Shown one piece after another: positions 19,074 through 28,659 of a stretch of DNA of 64,000 bases. Source of the stretch: Bacillota bacterium (lineage in GTDB: Bacteria; Bacillota_A; Clostridia; Lachnospirales; Lachnospiraceae); assembly GCA_023407175.1 (NCBI GenBank), contig JAEYMU010000025.1:248001-312000 (forward strand), read 5' to 3'. The stretch's first letter is position 1. Each line of letters begins with the position of its first letter. Under the pieces are notes generated by a model. The model ran no database searches. It saw only the letters and a list, made by a program, of their open reading frames with translations, and was not told where the DNA came from. The position numbers and the translations under genes were made by a program.

Positions 19074-19160
19074 AAATCAAAGGCAAACTTGCTGAAAGGC
19101 AAGGACGCAAAGCTGTGAGTCTAAGGTGTTTATACTATGATCGTCCGGTTGCTGGGGAGT
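19074..19160 (+). promoter_or_regulatory. c-di-GMP-I (GEMM) riboswitch
   Basis: The leader before the chemotaxis receptor carries the GEMM core in order: AAAGGCAAAC, a GAAA tetraloop hairpin (TTGCTGAAAGGCAAG), GGACGCAAAGC, GAGTCTAAGG and the receptor segment CGTCCGGTTGC. It is followed by a terminator at 19207-19246. c-di-GMP-I riboswitches commonly control motility, adhesion and chemotaxis genes, which fits the MCP gene about 360 bases downstream. Confidence 0.88.
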
Positions 19161-19206
19161 GTCGGCAGACACATCCTGAAAAAGAATAAGATATTTTATG
19201 AACTCT

Positions 19207-19246
19207 AAAGCTGGAGCATTGCTTCAGCTTTATTTTTATTCTTTTT
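19207..19246 (+). terminator. Terminator following the c-di-GMP riboswitch
   Basis: AAAGCTGGAG pairs with CTTCAGCTTT (one G-U) around CATTG and is followed by ATTTTTATTCTTTTT. It is the likely expression platform or a stand-alone terminator for the riboswitch. Confidence 0.75.
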
Positions 19247-19255
19247 GATTCAACC

Positions 19256-19284
19256 AAGGCGGCAAGTAATTGCCGCCTTTTCTT
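19256..19284 (+). terminator. Second terminator in the MCP leader
   Basis: AAGGCGGCAA pairs perfectly with TTGCCGCCTT around GTAA and is followed by TTCTTAC. It lies 10 bases after the first terminator's T-run, so the leader has two stop signals in series. Confidence 0.7.
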
Positions 19285-19285
19285 A

Positions 19286-19417
19286 CTTTATAGGAAATTG
19301 CGTCCTATAAAGGAAAAAGCACTCCGTGCAGGATGCGCACCTCGCGGCAAGGAAGATATTGCTACGCAATCCGCTCGGGCGCGAAAGTGTCAGCAGGCTG
19401 ACACTTTGTTCTTCCTT
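19286..19417 (+). repeat. Hairpin array between riboswitch and MCP gene
   Basis: Two perfect 10-bp hairpins are present: CTTTATAGGA with TCCTATAAAG (19286-19312) and AAAGTGTCAG with CTGACACTTT (19384-19407). An 8-bp arm pair (AAGGAAGA at 19349, TCTTCCTT at 19410) encloses the second. The sequence is richer in GC than the flanks and resembles a dispersed palindromic element or a structured 5' leader. No coding sequence is seen. Confidence 0.45.
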
Positions 19418-19521
19418 GATGTGTCAGTCATAGCAGCTCGAAAGAATACCTGGTAGATAAAGCGATAGCTTTGCGGTGTAGGTAAAGGTTGGGAAAATAC
19501 AAAAGGAAAAGAGGAATGCGT

Positions 19522-21531
19522 ATGAAGTCAAGGCTGAAACTTAGATTATCCGGGAGAATTGCGCTGTTTGTAGGAATTGTTATCCTGATTGTAGTGGGAG
19601 GCTTGGGTCTGACTGCAGTATTGCTAAGCCATAATACGGTGAGTAAGGAAGCGGAAAATGGACTGATGGAGGCTTCCAAACAGGGTGCAAATTATATAGA
19701 CTCCCAGTTGAATATCAAAACCAGTGTACTTTCCCAGGTTGCCAAACGAATTGTAGGAAATAAGCTGGAGGACCAGTTCAAGATACTGGCAAGGGAAGCG
19801 GAAAAACTGGGCTATCTGGATTTAGCCATTCTTGATAAGGACGGACTCGGAACCTATGCGGTCAGCGGTGAAGAGGTGGATATGAAGGAGCAGACCTATT
19901 ACCAGGAGGCACTGAGCGGTAAAGCCAGCTTTTCGGATGTTATTGTCAGTGAAGCAGATAACAGCGCATATATTATGTTCACAGTTCCATTGGTATTTAA
20001 TGAGAGTATCGTAGGAGTATTGGCAGGAAAAGAAGACGCGGCAGCACTCAATGATATTACGGATCAAATGACCTATGGCAAAGCAGGGTCTGCTTTCATT
20101 CTTGGCCAGGATGGAACCATATATGCCTATGCAGACAGGAATTATGTTCTGGGGCAAAGGAATGTATTAGTGGATATCAAGGAAAATGGGATTTTCAAGG
20201 ATTTTGGTCTTAAGCTGGAAAAGACCGGACTGGGCAAGGTAGAAGTTATTCGTTATAAATTGGAGAATGCAGCTAAAATAGTGGCAACTGCGCCAATTCC
20301 CAATACGGACTGGACTCTTGTGTTAGGGGCGCCGGAAAGCCAGATAACCCAGGGAGTGGATAAGCTCACCTTGCTGTTGCTTATCTTTGCCGCCATATTT
20401 CTGGCGGCAGGTATCACGATTTCAGTCCTTATGGGAAGATCAATCTCAAAACCGATTATTGACAATGTCCTTGTATTAAACCATATGGCCCAATACGATA
20501 TGAATAGGGAGCATAAGCAAAAGATATCCCATTATACAAAAAGAAGGGATGAAGTCGGTATAATGTCAAATGCCGTGTTGACCTTGCAGGAAAATCTGCG
20601 CCAGCTGATAGAAGGAATTTCACAATCCGCCGAGCAGCTTTCGTCTGCTTCCCAGGAATTATCGGCCACCTGCCAGCAGGCAGTTGTCTCCTCCAATGAA
20701 GTAGCAGCTGCAATTTCGGACATGGCAGAGGGTGCAGGTGACCAGGCAAGTGACACCCAAAAGGGTGCCGGCCAGGTAGATCAGCTGGGTAAATTGATTG
20801 AAGAGGATTTAACGCTGATGGTCGATTTGAACGCCGCTGCGGAGAATGTGGAGCAGCTTAAGGAGGAAGGCTTTGGTATTATAAAGAATTTAATCAAAAA
20901 AACAGAACAGACAAACCTGAATGCACAGGATGTGCAAAATATTATTATGGAGACAAACGAAAGCGTAAATAAAATAAATGAAGCGAGCAAGATGATACAA
21001 AATATTGCCGGACAGACAAATCTGCTGGCACTGAATGCTTCAATTGAGGCGGCCAGAGCAGGAGAAGCGGGCAGGGGCTTTACCGTCGTGGCGGATGAGA
21101 TAAGAAGGCTTGCAGATCAATCCACTGAATTCAGCTCGGCAATTATGAATGATATTGAGCAGTTGACCCAAAAGAGTAACCGTGCCGTTGGTATTATGGC
21201 TGCCGTTCATGAAAATATAAAGCACCAGACAGACAGTGTAACCCATACCAATGCAAAATTTGACGGAATTGCGGAAGCAATTGAAAAGGTCAAGAGATCA
21301 CTGGTCCTGTTAAACCAATCCGGTATCGAGATGGGAGCCAAGAAGGATGAAATTGTAGGAATTATCGAAAACCTTTCCGCTGTATCCCAGGAAAATGCAG
21401 CAAGCACAGAGGAAGCCTCCGCTTCCATAGAAGAAGAGGCTGCTTCCATGAACGAGATAGCCAATGCCTGCGAGAGCCTGGCAAGACTCGCCGGGGAAAT
21501 GCAAAAGGGTATTGCGATGTTTCGATTATAG
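19522..21531 (+). CDS. Methyl-accepting chemotaxis protein with dCache sensor
   Basis: About 669 residues: a first membrane helix (about 9-31), an extracellular dCache ligand domain (35-285), a second helix (290-312), a HAMP-like segment, and the cytoplasmic signalling coiled coil with the conserved hairpin tip ([20 protein letters not shown] near 496). ATG at 19522 has GAGGA six bases upstream; earlier starts do not. No C-terminal CheR-binding pentapeptide is seen. The upstream c-di-GMP riboswitch makes its synthesis likely to respond to c-di-GMP. Confidence 0.92.
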   Translation: MKSRLKLRLSGRIALFVGIVILIVVGGLGLTAVLLSHNTVSKEAENGLMEASKQGANYIDSQLNIKTSVLSQVAKRIVGNKLEDQFKILAREAEKLGYLDLAILDKDGLGTYAVSGEEVDMKEQTYYQEALSGKASFSDVIVSEADNSAYIMFTVPLVFNESIVGVLAGKEDAAALNDITDQMTYGKAGSAFILGQDGTIYAYADRNYVLGQRNVLVDIKENGIFKDFGLKLEKTGLGKVEVIRYKLENAAKIVATAPIPNTDWTLVLGAPESQITQGVDKLTLLLLIFAAIFLAAGITISVLMGRSISKPIIDNVLVLNHMAQYDMNREHKQKISHYTKRRDEVGIMSNAVLTLQENLRQLIEGISQSAEQLSSASQELSATCQQAVVSSNEVAAAISDMAEGAGDQASDTQKGAGQVDQLGKLIEEDLTLMVDLNAAAENVEQLKEEGFGIIKNLIKKTEQTNLNAQDVQNIIMETNESVNKINEASKMIQNIAGQTNLLALNASIEAARAGEAGRGFTVVADEIRRLADQSTEFSSAIMNDIEQLTQKSNRAVGIMAAVHENIKHQTDSVTHTNAKFDGIAEAIEKVKRSLVLLNQSGIEMGAKKDEIVGIIENLSAVSQENAASTEEASASIEEEAASMNEIANACESLARLAGEMQKGIAMFRL

Positions 21532-21560
21532 TGTGAATTGCTGAAAGGTATCATTTACAC
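21532..21560 (+). repeat. Hairpin, copy 2 of a two-copy repeat
   Basis: Shares 23 of 29 bases with 8006-8034 (pattern TGTGAATTnnTGAAAnG) and keeps the outer stem, with one G-U pair replacing G-C. It starts right at the stop of the MCP gene. Confidence 0.5.
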
Positions 21561-21577
21561 TTAACAGCACATTAGGA

Positions 21578-21618
21578 GGGTGCTCTTATCCCTAATAAGG
21601 ATCAGAGTGCCCCTTTTT
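21578..21618 (+). terminator. Terminator after the MCP gene
   Basis: GGGTGCTCTTATCC pairs with GGATCAGAGTGCCC (two G-U pairs, one bulge) and is followed by five T's. Confidence 0.75.
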
Positions 21619-21777
21619 AATGACAAAACATATTTATCATATATGAAATATATAGAAACGAATTGACAAAGGTATTTATCTGTACTAAAATACCATTAAA
21701 ACATATAGGATAAATATAGAATAAAGATTGAAAGTATAGGGGTATATGCCATTAATAAACCGAACGGGAGGATAACC

Positions 21778-22311
21778 ATGGGGCAAAAGACAGAGAATTT
21801 TATTATTGAAGAAGCTAATCTGGAGGATATTCCTCAGATTGTAGAATTTCGGAGGGCACTTTTTAAAGAAATGGGCGTTCCTGACAGCTCCTTTGTTGAA
21901 GATGTATACGGAGTGGTTGCAAAGTATTATACGGAGGAATTCACAAAGGGCAGTATCAGACATTTTATAGCCTATGACGGAAAGCTACCGGTAGCAATTG
22001 CCGGAGCACTGATTAAAAATGATTTTCCCTATTATTTATTTAAACCCGGTTATTATGGTTGGATTATTGATGTGTATACCAAACCGGGGTACCGTGGAAG
22101 GCAGCTTGCCTCACGGTTAATAGAGGAGACACATAGGTGGTTAACCGATAAGGGTATCTGGGAAGCTAAGCTGATTGCTTCCGGCAGCGAGGCAAGAAGA
22201 TTGTACGACAAATTGGGCTACCGGGCAACCTGGGAAATGAGCCTTAACCTATCCGGCGGTTCAACCTTTAATGAATATATTGACCAGCGAGGCGATGGTG
22301 AAGGCATCTGA
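21778..22311 (+). CDS. GNAT-family N-acetyltransferase
   Basis: A 177-residue GNAT protein. The acetyl-CoA loop is represented by VYTKPGYRGRQLASRLIEE (motif A), followed by KLIASGSEARRLYDKLGYR (motif B). A GGGAGG ribosome site precedes the ATG. The acceptor cannot be read from sequence, and no operon partner is evident. Confidence 0.85.
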   Translation: MGQKTENFIIEEANLEDIPQIVEFRRALFKEMGVPDSSFVEDVYGVVAKYYTEEFTKGSIRHFIAYDGKLPVAIAGALIKNDFPYYLFKPGYYGWIIDVYTKPGYRGRQLASRLIEETHRWLTDKGIWEAKLIASGSEARRLYDKLGYRATWEMSLNLSGGSTFNEYIDQRGDGEGI

Positions 22312-22399
22312 TACAGCATTCACAAAATACCTGTACAAGTTTCTTAAATGATTTTTCTTATAAAAGCACGCCGGAGAGGCGTGGGAATGGAGAGCAGTT

Positions 22400-23731
22400 A
22401 TGATTAAATTTCCGGCAAAGGGAAGGCAGCAAACAGAGCTGTTGAATAAAATGAAGACCTTTAAGGCACAGGACGCGGACTGGAACCGGGGAAAGACCTG
22501 GAGCCTGGTTTATTATGCGGGAGAGGAGATAACGGAATTTGTAAAAGAGGCCTACTTATTATTTTTCCATGAGAATGGACTGAATCCTCTGGCATTTCCC
22601 AGCCTGCGCACCCTGGAAACCGAGGTGATCTCCATGACAGCGGACCTTTTTCATGGAGATGATAATTGTGCAGGAAGTCTGACCTCGGGGGGAAGCGAAA
22701 GCATTCTTATGGGGGTTAAGACCTATCGGGATTTAGCCAGAAGGCTTCATCCTGAAATTACAAAGCCGGAGCTTCTGCTCCCGGTTTCGGCCCATCCGGC
22801 CTTTGAAAAGGCAGCCCATTATTTTGATGTAAAGCCTGTACATATTCCTCTGACCGGAGAATACAAAGCCGATCTGGAAGCAGCAAAAAAGCTGGTTTCT
22901 GAAAATACCATCCTGATTGTCGGTTCCGCCCCGGCCTATCCCCATGGGGTAGTTGATCCGATTGAGGAACTGGCGGGATTGGCGCAGAGTAAGGGAATTC
23001 CGCTGCATGTGGATGCGTGCCTTGGCGGTTTTATCCTGCCCTTTGTAAAGGAGCTTGGTTACCGGGTGCCGGAGTTTGATTTTAAGGTGCCGGGTGTAAC
23101 CAGCATATCTGCGGACTTGCATAAATACGGCTTTGCCTCCAAGGGAGTCTCAGCAATTATCTATAAAAATAAGGATATCCGGCAATTCCAGTACTTTGCA
23201 TATGAGAGCTGGCCGGGCGGATTATTTGCCTCCCCCACGGCTCTTGGTACCAGACCAGGGGGAGCTATTGCAAGTGCCTGGGCGGTGCTTAATTTCCTGG
23301 GCAGGGAAGGCTATCTTAAGAATGCCGGGGATATCATGAAGACAACAAGGACTTTGATTGATGGGATTAAGGCAATACCGGAGCTTTATCTGCTGGGGGA
23401 ACCGGAAGCAAGTATTTTTGCCGTTTCCTCCGCCCGTCTAAATCTTGGCATCGTATCCGAACTCATGACCCGTAAGGGCTGGCATATGGATTTACAGCAG
23501 TATCCGCAGAGCCTTCATTTTATGGTTACTCCGGCACATGAGGGAGTTGTGGAGGAGTTTTTGTCCGAACTTGGGGCATCGGTAAGGGAAGCGCTTGAGG
23601 TACAGGCCGGCAGCGGCAATTCGGCCTTCTACGGTTTGGAGGGTTCCCTGCCGGAGGGAGTCAATGTCAAGGAATACCTGGTGCATATGCTGAATGAGCT
23701 TATGTCCGTTGCACCGCAAAGCGAGGTTTAG
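22400..23731 (+). CDS. PLP-dependent lyase, sphingosine-1-phosphate lyase-like
   Basis: A 443-residue group II decarboxylase-fold enzyme. The PLP lysine is in SADLHKYGFASKG near 242, with SLTSGGSESILMG as the phosphate-binding segment and HVDACLGGF carrying the cofactor Asp. The motif set is closest to sphingosine-1-phosphate lyase and related glutamate/tyrosine decarboxylases. It is followed after 3 bases by a GPH-family transporter and so forms a two-gene unit. Alternatives are an amino-acid decarboxylase or an aldolase-type lyase of another phospho-amino alcohol. Confidence 0.75.
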   Translation: MIKFPAKGRQQTELLNKMKTFKAQDADWNRGKTWSLVYYAGEEITEFVKEAYLLFFHENGLNPLAFPSLRTLETEVISMTADLFHGDDNCAGSLTSGGSESILMGVKTYRDLARRLHPEITKPELLLPVSAHPAFEKAAHYFDVKPVHIPLTGEYKADLEAAKKLVSENTILIVGSAPAYPHGVVDPIEELAGLAQSKGIPLHVDACLGGFILPFVKELGYRVPEFDFKVPGVTSISADLHKYGFASKGVSAIIYKNKDIRQFQYFAYESWPGGLFASPTALGTRPGGAIASAWAVLNFLGREGYLKNAGDIMKTTRTLIDGIKAIPELYLLGEPEASIFAVSSARLNLGIVSELMTRKGWHMDLQQYPQSLHFMVTPAHEGVVEEFLSELGASVREALEVQAGSGNSAFYGLEGSLPEGVNVKEYLVHMLNELMSVAPQSEV

Positions 23732-23734
23732 CCT

Positions 23735-25084
23735 ATGGGAGATAAGAATGAAAAGCTGTCGCCTCAAAAGAAGTTGTTTTATGGATTGGGAGAATCGGTG
23801 TCGGTAATATCAGTAACGGCCATCGGGCTTTATTTCATGTATTTTTTGACTGATGTCGTAGGAATGGCACCTGCAATCGCCGGTACGGTATTTCTCGCAG
23901 GAAGAGGCTGGGATGCAATTGTAGACCCGATTCTGGGAATTAGCAGTGACCGCGCCCACACACGGTTTGGCAGAAGAAGGCCCTTTTTTCTCGCTGCTTC
24001 GGTATTTCTGATTATTTTTTCCGGTCTTTTGTGGAACAAGGTGGAATGGGGAAGCTTTACCATGCTTTATTATATCGTTGCCTATGTAGCAGCAGTTACT
24101 GCCATCTCCTCCTTTCATGTACCATATCTGAGTCTTATTTCAGAGTTAAGTGACGATTATAATGAGAGAACCAGCATATCCAATTACCGTATTGTATGCC
24201 AGCTCATCTTTGGGCTGGTAGCAGCGGTCATTCCAAAGCTGATTAGTGATGCTTTTGCGGATCCGTCTGCCGGATACCGTGCAATGGGTATTGGAATCGG
24301 TGCCTTCATCAGTATTATGGCATTGCTTCTGTTCTTTTTCTCGAAGGAGAGAAGGGTAGTTGCTGACATACCGGAGCTGAAGATCAGGGAAGAGCTGAGG
24401 AGTCTGTTTCAAAACCGTCCGATGCGGTATCTGCTGCTGATTTATGTCGGTTGCTATGCGGCAGCTAATGTGATTGAAGGCTTTGTAATTTACTATATGA
24501 AATACTGGCTTAACCGGGAGGCCGATATGTCAATACTGCTGGTCATAGTAATTCTGACCGGAGTACTGTCACTTCCTGTCTGGACCCGGATATCAAAAAA
24601 GCTGGGTAAGAAAAAGACGATTTGCTATGGCTTGCTTTTCTGGGCGGTTGCACAGGCAGCCTGGCTGTTGGTAGCACCGGGGTCCAATCCGCTGGTGGTT
24701 TATTTTGTAGGAGCCTTTGCAGGGATTGGCTACGGGGTTGCACATGTTCTGCCCTGGGCTATGCTGCCGGATGTGCTTGACGTGGATGAATTAAAGCTGG
24801 GCAGAAGACGGGAAGGCCTGTATTCGGGAGTTATGACCTTTTTTATGCAGCTTTCCAATTCCTTTGCAATGTTTGTTATCGGTATTGTTCTGGAGGTTTC
24901 GGGTTATGTAGCCAATGTGCAGCAGACCCCGCTGGCGCTTAGTGCTATCAAATGGACGATGGTGCTGGCACCGGGATTTTTTGTAATATTGGGGTTGATA
25001 ACAGCAATATTCTATCCCTATACAAGGGAGCAGCATATCGAAATCAGAAAAACGCTTGATGAAAAGCAGAAGAAAACAGCATGA
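23735..25084 (+). CDS. GPH-family (MFS_2) cation symporter
   Basis: A 449-residue transporter of about 12 helices. The N-terminal FYGLGESVSVISVTAI and the loop GISSDRAHTRFGRRRPF match the glycoside-pentoside-hexuronide:cation symporter family. Most bacterial members import sugars, but animal relatives (MFSD2A/B) move lysophospholipids and sphingosine-1-phosphate. Its coupling to an S1P-lyase-like gene is therefore suggestive. The gene begins 3 bases after the lyase stop. Confidence 0.82.
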   Translation: MGDKNEKLSPQKKLFYGLGESVSVISVTAIGLYFMYFLTDVVGMAPAIAGTVFLAGRGWDAIVDPILGISSDRAHTRFGRRRPFFLAASVFLIIFSGLLWNKVEWGSFTMLYYIVAYVAAVTAISSFHVPYLSLISELSDDYNERTSISNYRIVCQLIFGLVAAVIPKLISDAFADPSAGYRAMGIGIGAFISIMALLLFFFSKERRVVADIPELKIREELRSLFQNRPMRYLLLIYVGCYAAANVIEGFVIYYMKYWLNREADMSILLVIVILTGVLSLPVWTRISKKLGKKKTICYGLLFWAVAQAAWLLVAPGSNPLVVYFVGAFAGIGYGVAHVLPWAMLPDVLDVDELKLGRRREGLYSGVMTFFMQLSNSFAMFVIGIVLEVSGYVANVQQTPLALSAIKWTMVLAPGFFVILGLITAIFYPYTREQHIEIRKTLDEKQKKTA

Positions 25085-25126
25085 CGCTCATTAGAAACGC
25101 AGCAGGGAGCTAGTGTCGAAATGTTA

Positions 25127-25154
25127 ACCTTTTTGTCAGTTCCGACATATGATG
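25127..25154 (+). promoter_or_regulatory. Possible sigma-K/E-type promoter of the multicopper oxidase
   Basis: AC, 17 bases, CATATGATG resembles the mother-cell sigma-K pattern (AC-N16/17-CATAnnnTA) but lacks the final TA. It lies about 30 bases before the multicopper oxidase start. Tentative. Confidence 0.35.
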
Positions 25155-25185
25155 TTATAGGATACTGTCACAAGGAGGTTATCAC

Positions 25186-27090
25186 ATGTACCAACCGAAT
25201 AAAAAGCGGTTATTTCAAAAAAAGAAAAATTATATCCGTATTTCAACAGTTCAAAATAACTATTCCTATAGATGTAACAAACCGGCCAGTAAGCTGAATC
25301 CACTGTTTATTCCCAAATACGAAAACCAGCTTTTCATACCTCCGGTATTCGAACCGATTGTTGTCAAGGGGCAGGACGAAAAAGGACAATGTAAAACAGA
25401 GCACCTTTATAATATCGATATCGGTGAATTACGCCAGCAGATGCTTCCGAAGGGCTACCCCAAAACCACAGTTTGGGGCTATGGCGGAATGATCAGAGAG
25501 CCGGGCTGCAGTAAGGTCCGATATTTTAGAGGCTCGCCGGGGCCTACCTTTGAAGCGATTCAGGGGATTCCGGTTAAAGTGAAATGGATCAATAAATTAT
25601 GCGGCAGGCATCCGTTCCCCGTCGATCCAACCCTGCACTGGGCCAATCCGAATCATATGCCAATGGACCCGCCAAAGCCGTGGCCCATGTTTCCTCCCGG
25701 CTTTCGTGAGGCACAGAAGTCAATTCCTGCTGTAACCCATCTGCACGGAGGTGAGGTGTCTTCATTGTCCGATGGTTATCCGGAGGCCTGGTTTACCTAT
25801 GACGGGCAGCATGGCCCCGCATTTACATCGAACCAGTACTATTATCCGAATGCGCAGGAGCCCGCGACGCTCTGGTACCATGACCATACAATGGGAATTA
25901 CAAGGCTGAATGTTTATGCCGGGCTGGCGGGCTTTTATCTGCTGCGGGAGGGCAAGAACAGCAGCCGCGGCTGCTGGGAAAATTCAAGGGAATTTAAGCT
26001 GCCAAAAGGAAAATATGAAATACCCATCGTAATCCAGGACCGGATGTTTTTAAGCGATGGGTCCTTATTATATGATAATATCGGTATAAATCCGGGGATT
26101 CATCCATACTGGGTGCCGCAATTCTTAGGAGACACCATTGTAGTGAACGGGAGAGTATGGCCTAATCTTGAGGTCGACCGGTGCCAATACCGCTTTCGGA
26201 TATTAAACGGCTCCAATGCCCGTTTCTATCAGCTTAAGCTGTCAAATGGCATGGAATTTATTCAAATCGGCAGTGACGGGGGCTTTTTGCCAAAGCCGGT
26301 AAAGTGTACGGCCCTGCTGTTAGCACCTGCAGAAAGAGCGGATATCCTGATTGATTTCTCGTCGGTTGAGCCGGGAACAAGAATTAAGCTGCTGAATGAG
26401 GCGAATGCACCCTATCCGGACGGAGGGACCCCCGATCCTGCAACTGTGGGACAGATTATGCAGTTTGCGGTTAATTGCTCGGAGCCGGTGAAGCCTGTTC
26501 CGCTTCCGGATTGTCTCAATGATATGCCAAGGCTTTGCCCTGACCGAAAGAGAATCCTTACCCTTTATGAGGTGAAAGGACCGAATGGACCCAGGGAGGC
26601 ATTACTGGATGGCTTAAAATGGTCCTTTTCGGTAACGGAAACCCCGGAGGTCGGGTCAACGGAGGAATGGGAGATTGTTAATCTGACCATGGGTACGCAT
26701 CCGATACACCTGCACCTGGTTCAGTTTCAGCTGCTTAACCGCCAGTGCATTGATGCAGAAAAATATCGTACCTATTGGGAGGCCTGCAATGGAGCGCCCC
26801 CGCTGTACCATAAGCCTAAGACAGTGGCTTTGGAGTCTTATCTGTCCGGGCCTCCAATCCCGCCGGAAGGGAATGAGGCCGGCTGGAAGGATACGGTACG
26901 TATGAATCCGGGTCAGGTGACCAGAATCCTCATACGCTTTGCACCCCAGAATATATCCCAGTGCTGGCTAAGGCCGGGAGATAATCTTTTCCCCTTTAAT
27001 CCGGCAGAAGGGCCTGGTTATGTATGGCACTGCCATATTCTAGATCATGAGGACAATGAAATGATGCGCCCGTATAAGGTCAGAAACTAG
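25186..27090 (+). CDS. CotA-type multicopper oxidase (spore-coat laccase)
   Basis: A 634-residue oxidase with all four copper motifs: HLHGGEV, WYHDHTMG, HPIHLHL and WHCHILDHEDNEMM. The last carries the type-1 Cys with an axial Met. No signal peptide is seen, as expected for CotA, which enters the coat from the mother cell. CotA proteins oxidise phenols or bilirubin and protect spores. The spore role is inferred from similarity in layout and from other coat genes in the window. The gene is monocistronic with an AAGGAGG ribosome site. Confidence 0.9.
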   Translation: MYQPNKKRLFQKKKNYIRISTVQNNYSYRCNKPASKLNPLFIPKYENQLFIPPVFEPIVVKGQDEKGQCKTEHLYNIDIGELRQQMLPKGYPKTTVWGYGGMIREPGCSKVRYFRGSPGPTFEAIQGIPVKVKWINKLCGRHPFPVDPTLHWANPNHMPMDPPKPWPMFPPGFREAQKSIPAVTHLHGGEVSSLSDGYPEAWFTYDGQHGPAFTSNQYYYPNAQEPATLWYHDHTMGITRLNVYAGLAGFYLLREGKNSSRGCWENSREFKLPKGKYEIPIVIQDRMFLSDGSLLYDNIGINPGIHPYWVPQFLGDTIVVNGRVWPNLEVDRCQYRFRILNGSNARFYQLKLSNGMEFIQIGSDGGFLPKPVKCTALLLAPAERADILIDFSSVEPGTRIKLLNEANAPYPDGGTPDPATVGQIMQFAVNCSEPVKPVPLPDCLNDMPRLCPDRKRILTLYEVKGPNGPREALLDGLKWSFSVTETPEVGSTEEWEIVNLTMGTHPIHLHLVQFQLLNRQCIDAEKYRTYWEACNGAPPLYHKPKTVALESYLSGPPIPPEGNEAGWKDTVRMNPGQVTRILIRFAPQNISQCWLRPGDNLFPFNPAEGPGYVWHCHILDHEDNEMMRPYKVRN

Positions 27091-27108
27091 TACTACCCTG
27101 CGTAAATA

Positions 27109-27879
27109 CTAAGCCGCTTTCCGTTTGTATGCCCGCATTGCGAAAAAATAAGCTATGACAAGAATGCCCAAGCACCATGCGAGCGCAATCCAGATGTCAT
27201 TGCCGACGGGCCGCTCTGCGAGCAGGGAGCGGACTGCGTCGACAATGGAAGTCACCGGCTGGTTTTCGGCAAAGGCGCGAACGCCCGACGGCATCGATTC
27301 GGTTGGCACAAACGCCGAGCTGATAAACGGAAGGAAGATAAGCGGGTAGGAAAAGGCGCTTGCGCCGTCCACCGATTTTGCGGACAATCCGGCAATCGCT
27401 GCGATCCATGTCAGGACCAGCGTAAATAGTGCAAGGATACCGGCCACAGCGAGCCAGGATAATACTCCTGCCGGTGAACGAAAGCCCATAATCAGCGCTA
27501 CGAGAATGATGACGGCAACCGAAATTGCATTGGATACCAGTGAGGTAAGCACATGCCCCCAAAGTGCTGCAGAACGAGCAATCGGCATGGAGTGGAACCG
27601 TTCGAAGATGCCTCTTTGCATATCCATAAACAGACGGTAAGCCGTATAAGAGGTCCCGGTTGCAATTGCAATCAGCAAGATGCCGGGCAGCAGGTAGTTC
27701 ACATAGCTATCTGTGCCGGTTTGAATGGCACTGCCGAACACATAGACAAACAGCAGCATAAGCGCAATCGGCATGATGGTGACTGTGATGATGGTGTCCA
27801 TGCTGCGAAAAATATGGCGCATAGAACGACTAAGCATCACACCCATATCGTTGAAAAAGTGATTTTTTGTTGCTTCCAT
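27109..27879 (-). CDS. ABC-2 type exporter permease (DrrB-like)
   Basis: A 256-residue membrane protein with six hydrophobic segments and the DrrB-family motifs MDMQRGIFERFHSMPIARSA and GASAFSYPLIFLPFISSAFV. Its ATG abuts the stop of the ATPase gene, so translation is coupled. It forms the pore of a probable drug or antibiotic exporter. End gene of a four-gene PadR operon. Confidence 0.88.
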   Translation of the reverse strand: MEATKNHFFNDMGVMLSRSMRHIFRSMDTIITVTIMPIALMLLFVYVFGSAIQTGTDSYVNYLLPGILLIAIATGTSYTAYRLFMDMQRGIFERFHSMPIARSAALWGHVLTSLVSNAISVAVIILVALIMGFRSPAGVLSWLAVAGILALFTLVLTWIAAIAGLSAKSVDGASAFSYPLIFLPFISSAFVPTESMPSGVRAFAENQPVTSIVDAVRSLLAERPVGNDIWIALAWCLGILVIAYFFAMRAYKRKAA

Positions 27880-28641
27880 TTACCCTTCCTCCTTCTTACC
27901 AATGATTGCGAGGAATATTTCCTCCAGGCTCGGCTGTTTTTCAACGTACTCTACCTTTGCGGGCGGGAACAGCTTTTTCAGTTCCGCGAGCGTACCGCTC
28001 ACGATAATCCTGCCTTCGTGCAGAATGGCAATTTGATCCGCAAGCTGCTCGGCTTCCTCCAAATACTGTGTGGTCAGGAACACCGTTGTACCGCTATTAG
28101 CAAGTTCTTTGACAACCTTCCAAACCTCAATGCGCGCCTCAGGGTCAAGCCCGGTGGTCGGCTCATCGAGGAAAATAAGCTGCGGTTTTCCAATCAGGCT
28201 CATGGCGATGTCTAGTCTGCGGCGCATACCGCCCGAATAGGTGGACACTCTGCGGTCGGCGGCGTCGGTCAAGCCGAAGCGGTTCAGTAAATCTTCCGTG
28301 ACCTGACGCGGATTTTTGAGATGCCGCAGCTTGGCAATCATGATCAAATTTTCCCGCCCGGTCAAGATCTCGTCCACGGCGGCAAACTGCCCGGTCAGGC
28401 TGATTGACTGCCGCACATAGTCAGGCTTTGCCACAACGTCGAAGCCGTTAACGATGGCAGTTCCGCTATCCTGTTTGAGCAATGTGGTGAGGATCTTGAC
28501 AATCGTTGTCTTGCCTGCGCCGTTAGAGCCGAGAAGGGCGAAGATACTGCCTTTTTCCACCTCGAAATCCACACCTTTCAGAACCTGAAGCTGTTTATAG
28601 GATTTTTGCAGCCCTTTTATTTGGATTGCCTGGTTTTGCAT
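27880..28641 (-). CDS. ABC exporter ATP-binding protein (DrrA-like)
   Basis: Walker A LLGSNGAGKTT, Q-loop, signature YSGGMRRRLDIAMS, Walker B LIFLDEPTTGLDP and H-loop region TTQYLEEAEQLAD define a DrrA-type ATPase. The C-terminal extension includes the DrrA-like LEEIFLAIIG. ATG at 28641 is preferred because AGGAGG is 7 bases upstream; an ATG two codons earlier touches the ribosome site. Partner of the DrrB-like gene. Confidence 0.9.
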   Translation of the reverse strand: MQNQAIQIKGLQKSYKQLQVLKGVDFEVEKGSIFALLGSNGAGKTTIVKILTTLLKQDSGTAIVNGFDVVAKPDYVRQSISLTGQFAAVDEILTGRENLIMIAKLRHLKNPRQVTEDLLNRFGLTDAADRRVSTYSGGMRRRLDIAMSLIGKPQLIFLDEPTTGLDPEARIEVWKVVKELANSGTTVFLTTQYLEEAEQLADQIAILHEGRIIVSGTLAELKKLFPPAKVEYVEKQPSLEEIFLAIIGKKEEG

Positions 28642-28659
28642 ATTCATTCCTCCTGAAAA

